From Lolium rigidum (Eukaryota; Streptophyta; Magnoliopsida; Poales; Poaceae), in the NCBI RefSeq assembly GCF_022539505.1, contig NC_061510.1, positions 224,028,043 to 224,092,042 of the forward strand: a stretch of DNA of 64,000 bases, read 5' to 3'. Below are positions 34,450 to 44,082 of the stretch, in pieces. A program made the translations under genes and the position numbers. The stretch's first letter is position 1. Each line of letters begins with the position of its first letter. Below the pieces are notes generated by a model. That model did no database searches. It was not told the origin of the DNA and was given only the letters and a program-made list of their open reading frames with translations.

Positions 34450-35539
34450 ATGGGCGACATGACAGGTCAAGAAGGGGATGGTGTGTCCATTCTCCAATAG
34501 GAGCAAATTAGTCCGCCACCCTCGGCTAGCATTCCGGCTACTTTGGAGGACCCCAAGAAATTGGAGTCATCCATTATGTCGCAAATGCAAGCCTTGATGG
34601 CGGGGTTCCTTGGTCCAAAAGAAAATCATATTCCTAGTGTCGATGTATCTCCCTCAAAGGCTTCCGCTGAAATTCCACTCATTAAGTTTGTTCCTCAAAA
34701 GGACAACCCTAATGAGGAAGAAGAAGTGGGAGACACCAACACTTCGACTAAAGAGGAGAAGAGAGACTCGGGGGATAATCATGTGGTGCCCCCACCAAAT
34801 AACTATACGTAGAGTGACCCCATTCCTATGCCACACATTGTCTCACAAGGACCACCAACCACTCTAGATTCCTCAAGTTTTCCAAATTGGCAACTTTAAT
34901 GCAATCTCATATACACAGCTCTTCCACCGAACTATGGCACATTATAAAGGAGGGTTTCAAGCCATACAACCTAGATAATCTCACAAGGAGGGAAGTGGTG
35001 GACGATCATCTCAATGCCACCACTCTCCACATGATACACTTGGCGGTTACTCCCAAAGATCGGGCACACATCCGCACATGCAAGACCGCCAAGGATGCTT
35101 GGGACAAGCATGATGCACTACTCTTTGTTGGAAATACAAGCATTCAAGACTCAAAGTTAGATGAGGTCAACACCGCCCCGGATGGATTCATGTTGAATGA
35201 AGGAGAGTCCCTAGAAGATATGTACCAACGCCTCACGACCATCACCGTGCAAATGCGAGACCTCAGAGCCTCCTATGCGGATGATAAGTGGATTAAGAGA
35301 AATTTCTACAATGCCCTCTTACCCTATGAAGAACAACAGTTGAACTCCATCTATCAAAACTCGGACTACCAAAGAATGACCTCCATTGAAGTCTTGAGTG
35401 AAATCATTGCCATGGATATCCAATCTTGCCCTCTAGGCCAAGGTGGAGGATAGTGAAAGTGATGATGACCCCATGGATTTGGCTTTCGAGCACACGGCAC
35501 TTGCGGCCAAGAAGTTTTGGGGCGGCAACAAGGCAAGAG
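34450..35539 (+). pseudogene. Maximus/SIRE-type copia gag, N-terminal part
   Basis: It starts at ATG 34450 (MGDMTGQEGDGVS). In-frame stops at about 34498 and 34810 and frameshifts near 34880 and 35440 break it. The segment 34887-35453 carries the copia gag (UBN2-type) pattern: ELWHIIKEGFKPYNL, CKTAKDAWDKHDAL, MYQRLTTITVQMRDL and KRNFYNALLPYEEQQ. It is interrupted at 35539 by the Tat-lineage element and resumes at 48552 with the zinc knuckle. Confidence 0.82.
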
Positions 35540-35927
35540 TGACATAGGCATCCCGAATGGGCCTGCCGAATAAAGTACCCGAGGACATCTCGAGGCCCAC
35601 GACCCAAAGCTTTTCAAGGCCGAGAAGCCCAGCGAACGTCAATATGGAATATAGAGTTATATTAGAAATCACGAGTCATCTAATCGTATGGGAAAGACTT
35701 GATAGTATCCCAGAGTTTGTAACTAGTACGACAAGAGATCCCTCGGCTCTCCCTCCTATATAAAGGGGAGCCGAGGGGTGAAGAATCATCGAATCTATTG
35801 TCAACATAACCCTAGTTTTCTTAGTAGAGCACCTTTTCGGCTGAACCTTCGAAATCTACTTGCTTTCTACTTCCTACAAAACCATAAGTCTACAATCCGT
35901 AGGCATTGACAACTTAATCCTTTGTCA
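35540..35927 (+). repeat. 5' LTR of the Tat-lineage element
   Basis: 388 bp, TGACATAGGCATCCC to CCTTTGTCA (TGACA/TGTCA inverted ends), with TATATAAA at 35757-35764. Confidence 0.9.
35757..35764 (+). promoter_or_regulatory. TATA box in 5' LTR of the Tat-lineage element
   Basis: CCTATATAAAGGGGAG; same box in the 3' LTR at 48381-48388. Confidence 0.65.
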
Positions 35928-35928
35928 A

Positions 35929-35947
35929 TTGGCGCCGTCTGCGGGAA
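35929..35947 (+). other. Primer-binding site of the Tat-lineage element
   Basis: TTGGCGCCGTCTGCGGGAA starts two bases after the LTR end. TTGGCGCCGTCTGTGGGAA is a frequent PBS in plant gypsy elements. tRNA not assigned. Confidence 0.7.
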
Positions 35948-35973
35948 TTGGAGGCTGCAAGGACGTGATCTCG

Positions 35974-38568
35974 ATGGCATCGTCAACATCATCAACGACA
36001 AGCAACACGATGGACGGAGGTAAACAGATCCAACCCGATCTCGACGATTTTGTTCCTCACCCTCCCACCCGTTTGCATGCATATGACGATCTGGAGGAGT
36101 CGATGGAGATGACGTTCGGGAGTTTCCACTTCCACGTCGGGAAAGAGGGATCACATCGTCTCGCGGCACCGACTTTTCCGGGACCGTTAGCGGCCGATTG
36201 CGATTTCTTGGGATCATCATCATCATCAACCGAGTCAGGCGACGAGGAGGTTTCGCCACCGAGCTTCATCAAGCCCGCCATCGGCGGAGAACTCGCTGAT
36301 ATGTTCGGCGATCTATCTTTCGGGTCGTTCACGGGCTCCAGTCTGAGCAGTGACTCGGAAAGCATCGACAACTTTGACTTCATCGAAATATCTACTTCTA
36401 TTCGGGAGGTCTTCGCCGATCTATACGATGGTGTCACCGAACCTGAAGATGATGAAAACACAACTACAATATATCATCAAGTTTGCGCGATCGGGGAATC
36501 GAGCTGACAAGAGGATGAAGCGTTGGAGACTTTCGATGACTTGGGCTATCCATACATCGATCCTGCAGATCTCACGCGCGGAACAGGAAGCAAATACATC
36601 GGGTCCATGCCGCGAGAGAAAATACAGCAGTCGCAAGCAGCTTGGGATAGAGCTCAGAGAGCCATGAATGGCACAGAGCCGATGACTACCACGGCTACAC
36701 CGGAGGCGCTGCATGCATATCAATATAAACTCGCTCGTGCTGGACGAGAGTTAGAGAAACAAAGAATAGCACTCGACGAAAGGAGAGCTGCAGCTTCTGC
36801 GTCAAGTGCGCGCAGGGCCTCCTTGAGTCGACAATCAGGAACTTCGGGAGACAATCACAGAGACGCCCGGGCGAGAGGAAGATCTCGACTGGCAAATGTT
36901 CCCGAGAATGAACGAGAAAACTTGATCCAAAATCTCGACATGTCCTTTATGTCGATAGACACGAGAGGGCACATCATTCCAAAAACACCGGAAGTAGGTT
37001 ATATGGCGACACATGCTTTCATATTGGCATCCAAACCACCTCCAGGAGATCCCAGGGAAGCATTGTATCACATGGCTATGGCAGGAGTTGGAGTCATGGG
37101 GACAGCAATAGCAGGATCAAGTACACAGCAACCCGAAAGTGCTCCAAGAAATAGTCCAAGGAAAAATAGTCCTCGACCCACTACGGTGGCGGCGCGAGAT
37201 CCTCCACGAGAAGGTGACGCAAGAAACACGGTGACGCAAGCACGAGTCGACAGAGCACGACAGGAGAGGGACCGTGAAAACAGAACACGAGAGCGTCGGC
37301 ACTCACCAGAAGTTAGCAAGGAGGATATATGTGGGCTCCCTTGCTTCACCCGACGAGTTTGCAAAACTAAAGTGCCTTCTAGCTTCAAGTTACCTGACAG
37401 CTACAAGAAATTTGATGGATTGCAAGATCCTGAGGATTGGATAGTTGATTACTTGGAGAGAGTGAAGCTGATGGGCGGAACCAGAGCAACGGCCATGCAG
37501 AGCATCCAGGTCCACCTCAGCAGAGCCGCAAGATCTTGGATGAAGAAGTTACCGGAAGGATCCATCGATAGCTAGGAAACTTTTGAGGACTTGTTCGTGA
37601 GGAATTTCTGTTCCACGTGCAAGAAACCTGCATCAATAGAGAAGCTAAGGACCTACAGGCAGAAGTCGGATGAATCAATGAGGATGTACATCCAGAGGTG
37701 GAGCATCATAAAAAAACTCGGCTGAGAACGTGTCAGATGAAAGAGCAATCGACGCGTTTATCGCAGGAACCCGAAGAAGAGATCTAATCGAGGAATTGGG
37801 AAGATCAAACTCAAGAACAATAGCTATCTCTTGGAGATAGCAAATCGCTGGGCTGACGGAGAAGATGATGTTCATAACAAATGGCAGAGATCACCCGAGG
37901 AGGACCGTAACAGGAATAACAATCAAAATAGGCGACGTTTCCGACCCTTCACAGATTACGACGGTCCCAGCCAAGTGGCGGCTGGCTTCCAAGGAAATAG
38001 TGTAGGAAATCATCGGGATGATTACCAGCGGAACAATGACCAGCGCAATGATCATAGAGATGCGCTGAGTTCTAGCAGGCAAAATAACCGGCCTAGGTTC
38101 CCAAGGCCATACAACATGTCACCCAAAGATTTGTTGAACGGGCCGAGTCAGATACACTTTTACCTTGACAACGAGGGAAAGAGACAGTCAGGTCACCTCC
38201 AGAAGGACTGCCAAACCTTTCAAGCTCTGCGAAGATACGCGGAGCACACCAACATGCAAGCAGCATACAGGGGGTATGTGCAGTGGCCAAGGAGTGAAAT
38301 TCACCTGCCACCACCACTCGCGATTACCAGCGCAAATCAACATCAGTTGCAACTTGCGGCACCCCCGAGCGATGATGGCGACTTCATAAACACAACGGGA
38401 GCAGTGTCGATGATACAGAAGGGCAGACCCTCAAACAGGGCGCAGAAGTTAATTTCGCGACATGTATACATGGCAGAAAAGATGCCTCCACCAACCATCG
38501 AGTACCTTAATTGGTCGGGACAGGCCATAGGATTCACTCAAGATGGTCAACCACCTCAAGTTCCATGA
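35974..38568 (+). pseudogene. Tat-lineage gag
   Basis: It starts at ATG 35974 (MASSTSSTTSNTMDG). The N-terminal third is acidic. An in-frame stop at 36505 is followed in the same frame by 36523-37575. This includes a coiled-coil-like alanine/arginine segment and the retrotransposon gag core (FKLPDSYKKFDGLQDPEDWI, IQVHLSRAARSWMKKLPEGS). A stop at 37573 and a frameshift near 37715 precede RTIAISWR and LEIANRWADGEDDV (37830). A degenerate zinc-knuckle-like segment (HLQKDCQTFQALR) lies at about 38195. The frame ends at 38568 with a stop before protease. Several frames line up, so the ancestor was probably one gag-pol ORF. Confidence 0.82.
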
Positions 38569-38583
38569 CCAGGATAGTCAGCT

Positions 38584-39201
38584 ATGGTCTTACCAGCGGT
38601 GATTGCGGGATTTGAGGTCTCTCGCATATTCATAGATGGAGGAAGCAGTCTGAATCTCATATACGCGGATACGTTGCGAAAGTTGAATATCTCTCTGGCA
38701 AATCTGACGCCAACGGATACACGTTTCCATGGCATCACACATGAGAAGCCGAATTATCCTCTGGGAAAGATCTTACTCGACGTACAATTTGGAACTCGAG
38801 AAAATTTCAGGAAGGAGAAGCTGGAGTCTGAAGTTATCGATTTTCGATCACAATATCATGCTATCTTGGGACGACCCGCATACGCCAGATTCATGGCTGT
38901 GCTACATTATACATACCTATTATGGAGGATCCACGTACCCAATGGCCCAATCACAGTCAAAGGAAGCTTTGCTCTGGCAGATAAGTGCGACAAGGATTTT
39001 CACAAGCTTTCCGAAACCTTCGGGATGCAGGCTGAGTACGAAGCATCCAAACTCACCACAAACTACGACGTGTTACCTGACAGAGGTAGATCCTTGCAGG
39101 AGCAAGCATTGGACACCTCCAAGAACTCTAAGGAAGTGCATATCCACCCGACAGATCCAAAAAAGACGACATCTATCGCGTCCAACTTGGACAATGCATA
39201 G
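38584..39201 (+). pseudogene. Tat-lineage aspartic protease
   Basis: VSRIFIDGGSSLNLIY has the D-G-G active site (38635). YHAILGRPAYARFMAVLHY (about 38855) is the second conserved protease motif. NGPITVKGSFALADKC follows. A stop at 39199 separates it from the RT, whose sequence continues in the same frame (ESVLVEFLRERWEIFAWC). Confidence 0.82.
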
Positions 39202-40560
39202 GAAAGCGTGCTCGTCGAGTTCCTTCGTGAGCGCTGGGAAATCTTTGCATGGTGTCCAGCTGACATGCCAAGAGTACCCAGGGAACTTGCCGAGCACCCT
39301 CTTAATCCAGACCCAAGGGCTAGACAAATTCGACAACCTTTGTGGTGATTCTCCGAGCCAAACCGGAAAGCCATGCTATCTGAGATTTGTCGGCTCAAAG
39401 AAGCGGGTTTCATCAAGGAGCTGCACACTGAGGCCACGTGGGTTGCTAGCCCAGTGCTAGTCCCGAAGAAAAACACTAAAGTCCTTTGCATGTGCGTCGA
39501 TTTCACGTGTCTCAATAAACACTGTCCAAAGGATCACTTTCCCCTCCTGAGGATCGACCAAATTATCGATTCCACGGCAGGTTGCGAACGTCTTTCCTTC
39601 CTCGACGCCTATTCTGGTTACAATCAGATCCGCTTGAAAGAATAATATGAAGTCAAAAAAGCTTTCATAACCCCTTATGGTGTGTTCTGTTATAGAACAA
39701 TGCCCTTCGGGTTGAAAAACGCGGGAGCCACGTATCAGCAGATGATGCAGAAGTGCCTGGCCACGCAGATCGAAAAAAATGTTCAAGTATACATCGACGA
39801 TGTCGTCATAACAACAAAGCAAGGATCATCCCTGATCGGTGATCTCAAGGAAACCTTCGACAACCTCGACAAATTTTGCCTGAAGCTAAACCCGACAAAA
39901 ATGTTCCTTTGGTGTTCCCGCGGGAGAACTCCTTGGATACTTACTGTCAGCCAGGGGAATCGAGGACAACCCCGAGAAAATACAGGCTATGTTGACGATG
40001 AGAAAACCAACCAAGCTCAAGTAGATACAGCAGCTGACTGGACGTGTCGCAGCTTTGAGCAGGTTTGTCGCTAGGTTGGGAGAAAAAGCGCTGCCTTTTT
40101 ACGCGCTAATCAAGCAAGGGGAAAATCCGAGTGGAATGAGGAAGCAGACAAAGCTTTCGAGCATCTAAAGCGAACTATCTCTACACCACCAGTGCTGGTG
40201 GCACCCCAAGAAAAAGAACCACTGCTGTTATATATTGCGGCCACACCTCAGGTGGTCAGCACAGTCCTTGTGGTAGAGCGAGAAGAAGAAGGGAAGATTC
40301 ATGGGGTTCAGCAGCCGATATATTTCCCCAGTGAAGTTTTATCACCATCCAAGAAGTGCTAGCCGCAATATCAGAAGCAAGCTTATGGAGTTTTCATGTC
40401 AGCACGGAAGCTAAGACACTATTTTTTGGCGCACCCGATAATAGTGGTCAATGAGGCCCCTCTCTCAAATATACTGAACAACCCAGAAGCTACGGGACGT
40501 GTCTCCCTTTGCGGAATTGAGCTTTCCCCTCGGGACATCACATATGAAAAAATAAAGGCA
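39202..40560 (+). pseudogene. Tat-lineage reverse transcriptase and degenerate first RNase H
   Basis: RT motifs in order: LKEAGFIKELHTEATWVASP, MCVDFTCLNKHCPKDHFPL, RLSFLDAYSGYNQI, TMPFGLKNAGATYQQMMQKC and the catalytic VQVYIDDVV (YIDD at 39790-39801). Stops at 39643-39648 and frameshifts at about 39900 and 40030 break it. The RT-linked RNase H follows (FEHLKRTISTPPVLVAP, LLLYIAATPQVVSTVLV). It has no aspartate where the catalytic one is expected, as is usual in Tat elements. Then come AYGVFMSARKLRHYFLAHPI and GRVSLCGIELSPRDITYE. Confidence 0.82.
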
Positions 40561-40598
40561 GTCAAGTCACAAATCTACCGGACTTTGTCGCAGAATGG

Positions 40599-41210
40599 AT
40601 GGAACTTCAAAATACAGGACCCCCAGATTTATCGAGTACCTGGCACATAAATTTTGATGGGTCCAAAAGACTGGAGGGAGGAGGAGCAGGAGCAGGCGTG
40701 GTACTCGTCTCACCCCAAGGCGACAAGATGAAGTATATATTACAGATGACCTTCCCCAATGCATCAAATAATGAGGCAGAATATGAAGCCCTGATTCACG
40801 GGATGAAGATGGCTAAGGCGTGCGGTGCTACCCGCTTAAAAATCTTTGGCGAATCTTAGTTGGTGGCTCAACAGGTGATGAACAAGTGCGATGCAGTCAA
40901 TGACAGCATGATAGCATATAAGGAGGTGTACAACGAACTTGAGAAAACCTTCGATGGCTTTGAAGTTAATCACATCAGCAGGCTCAGCAACGATGAAGCC
41001 GACGTTTTGGCAAACATCGGCTCGCAGTGCCTCCCGATACCACCTGGAGTCTTTTGGGAAGAAATAAGTGAGAGTTCAACCAAGGCGAAGAAAGTATCGA
41101 AGCAGCCAAATAAAAAGGAGAAGTCCAAGAAAGACTCGGGGGCTCCAGCTGCTCCAGAGACACACACATCGGAAGATGAGGAAGAACCAGAAGAAGTCAT
41201 GATGATGTAA
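40599..41210 (+). pseudogene. Second (additional) RNase H of the Tat-lineage element
   Basis: A separate RNase H lies between the first RNase H and integrase: WHINFDGSKRLEGGGAGAGV with the first catalytic aspartate, then NNEAEYEALIHGMKMAKAC with the glutamate. The third motif, normally FGDSQLV, reads FGES-stop-LV at 40848-40865, so the catalytic aspartate is changed and a stop follows. HISRLSNDEADVLANIGSQ (about 40975) carries the last conserved aspartate. This extra RNase H defines the Tat lineage. The tail 41040-41210 is lysine/glutamate-rich. Confidence 0.82.
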
Positions 41211-41312
41211 ATTCCCTGGATGTAGGTTTACCTGGCGTACATCACAAAGAAAGAGATACCCGAAGATCCGGTCGAACCGAGCCGAGTTATTCGGTGATCC
41301 AAAGCCTTCACA

Positions 41313-42437
41313 GTGGTAAAGGGAGAACTATACAAACGAAACATCTTAGGAGTATTGCAGAGGTGCGTCACACGCGAAGAAGGGCGAGTTATATTGAAAG
41401 ACATACACGAAGGAATATGTGGCCACCACGCAAGGAGTCGAGCAATAGTAGCCAAAGCTTTTTGGGCAGGATTTTATTGGCTGACAACAATAGAGGATGC
41501 AAAAGATATAGTCCGCACTTGCAATGCGTGCCAGAGGTTTGCATCCAAGCCCCACTCTACAGCAGCAGAATCGATTCCAATACCATTGGCATGGCCTTTC
41601 GCACAATGGGGGCTTGACATGGTAGGAAAATTACACAAGTCCTGGCCAGGAGGACATGTGTATTTGCTTGTGGTTGTCGACAAATTCACCAAGTGGATCG
41701 AAGCAGTACCAGTAACGTCGGCAGATGCAACATCGGCGGTAAACTTCATCAAAGGGATAGTTTTTCGGTTCGGCGTCTCCAACAGCATAATTACGGACAA
41801 TGGCGGCAATTTCACCTCCCGAGAATTCAAGGACTATTGTGAAAGCATGGGCATCAAACTGCAGTTTGCATCAGTGGCGCACCCGCAAACCAACGATCAA
41901 GTCGAAAAAGCCAACGGGCTTATCTGCAACGACATCAAGAAGCGTATGTTAATACCGCTGGAGAAAGCGCGACACACTTGGGTCGACGAGTTGTCATACG
42001 TATTATGGAGCTTACAAACAACACCGAACGCGGCAACCCAAGAAACACCTTTCTTCTTGGTCCATGGAGCCGAAGCAGAGCTGCCGATAGAAATAGAACA
42101 CAACTCCCCTAGAGTCACGGAATATGAAGAGGAAACTTCGCAGAATATTGAAGCACTCGACGAAGTGAGAGATGAGGTGCTATCAAGGGTAAGCGCATAC
42201 CAGCAAAACCTCAAGAATTATCACAGTCGACGATTGCGGCCCTGGTCCTTTCAAGTTGGCGACCTAGTCCTTTGACTCACACAAGATGGACACGAGAAAT
42301 TTGAATCTCCATGGTTGGGATCATACATCGTCACTAAAGTTATTCTGGGAGGAGCTTATTGGCTGAAGGACAAGAATTCGGGCAAGGATGAACCAAACCC
42401 GTGGAATGTTGCACAGTTACGTTGTTTCTATGCTTAG
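41313..42437 (+). pseudogene. Tat-lineage integrase
   Basis: The zinc-binding HHCC domain (ICGHHARSRAI, TCNACQRFA) is followed by the DDE core: FAQWGLDMVG, NSIITDNGGNFTSREFKDYC and NDQVEKANGLICNDIKKRM. The C-terminal domain includes LKNYHSRRLRPWSFQVGDLV. One in-frame TGA at 42273 interrupts it, and the frame continues to a stop at 42437 (NPWNVAQLRCFYA). The catalytic residues are all present; 41313-42275 is the longest intact pol segment. Confidence 0.87.
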
Positions 42438-42901
42438 AAATCAATATAGTATCAACTATGTAAGCATACATTGTACCTGAAGAGCTCGGAAGTTTTCAGA
42501 CGCACTCTTTTCCTTTCAGGGCACCAAGTGGGGCTGAAAGGTTTTTAATGAGGCGGGCTTGCGATGCTGCAATATAGCATAGTTGAAATAAAAATAGTGA
42601 TAGCACATAATTTTCTCGCAAGCAAGGCTCAAGAGCTCGAACCCAATAAATTTACAAAATATACACGACTTCAAAGCACTTCTCAATTTACATGCCTTGG
42701 TTCCATGAAAAACATCGCGAACAATAAATATAGTCATGCCAACCGAGATACTCAGGGGCTCAAAGAAGAAGAGATAACACAAGAATTTCCTTGACTTTAC
42801 ATGGGTCTCGCAATGATAGTTACAATATACATGACTTACAATTATATGCAATCCCGCGGTTTGGTTCAAACCAAACACATTAGAAAAAAGAAAAAGAATC
42901 C
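42438..42901. other. Spacer between integrase and antisense unit II
   Basis: About 460 bp after the integrase stop with no recognised coding sequence. It may be the 3' untranslated part of antisense unit II. Confidence 0.45.
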
Positions 42902-43900
42902 CTACATAAATCTATCTATGGTTATGTTTTCTCTTGCAGAACGGACAATCTGCGTCGAATCGTCATACCGAAACTCCTTGAAGAAATTGGCGTCCACCCT
43001 AAGGAGTTCGTCGATCATTTTCTCGGCTACGGGAGAGACAAATGCACTATTCTTGTCAACATTTACCCTCCTCTTTGACGTCTTGCGGTAAAAAGTGTCG
43101 ATAACACTACTAAAGTCCAATTTCGAGTGGCGGACCTTTAACCAAATCAGGGCGAACTTAGCGCCAGCCACCATTTGAGCCTTCGCAAAGTGGTGGATGC
43201 TCTGCGCGTCTCAAAATTTTCCCATAAGCTCGGTAAGATTTTCAGGCTGAGGGTTTCGAGGAAACATAGCATTGTACACCATGGCCAGGGTACTACCGAA
43301 GAAGTCACGGAACTCCCGAACTTGGGCGGCTCGATCCTGAAATTGAACAATACGACGGGTGCGATCTTCATCTGCCCAGAATTCACTATCATTTTGCTGG
43401 GCAAGTCAAAGAAGGATTTCGACCCGTGCATTTACCCGTTGTTTTTCGGCAGCAGCATCCAGAAACGAACCTACAAGCAACAAGGAAGAGAACAACACAA
43501 CATGAGAAGGGATATGAAGAATATAAAAGGAGCGGCAGGATAAAAGTAGTATACCAGCCATATCCTGACTCGCATCAGTCATCAAATCAAGCATGTAACT
43601 CTCCCGTTGGGCAGCTCGTGAGGCTTTGGCAGTCGCAGATTCCTTCAATTCAAGAGCCTCCCGTGCTTGACGAAGAGCAGCTTGCTCACGATCCGAATAT
43701 TTGCGAGATTGGTCCATAACTGTCACAACTTGTTTCCTCATAGTTTGCAGCTGTTGTCGAAGATCGGCCATTTCTTGTTGTATTGAGTTAGCACATGAAG
43801 AATCATCCAAGAAAACACCGCCAGGAGCTCTCGCAGAATGAGAAGTAGCGGGTGAAACATTGGAAGGTTCGGCAGCTCCAGTATAGTTATAAAAAATCAA
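42902..43900 (-). pseudogene. Antisense unit II: coiled-coil protein, two exons
   Basis: Minus-strand exon 43900-43555 follows a strong acceptor (TTTCTTCCAG). It encodes a coiled-coil-like segment (MADLRQQLQTMRKQVV, REQAALRQAREALELKE). A GT-AG intron of 84 bp (43554-43471) separates it from exon 43470-42902, which encodes NAMFPRNPQPENLTELMGKF, FAKAQMVAGAKFALIWL and VSPVAEKMIDELLRVDANF. Two internal stops break the last exon, and the upstream start is not found. The intron and frame logic shows the minus strand is the coding strand. It resembles proteins annotated as 'putative gypsy-type transposon' in grasses; function unknown. Confidence 0.6.
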
Positions 43901-44082
43901 CTGGAAGAAAGAAAGATCGACATCAATTATTCGGCAAGGAACATTTTTCATTCATATTCAGCACATTTACATAAGGCGAGCCATTACAAAAGGTGACTCC
44001 TAGCGAGTCCATACAAATTATCGGGAGTTGCAAAAGGTGGCGACAACTACAGAAGAGAAGGAAAAACGAGACACAGGTTGGT

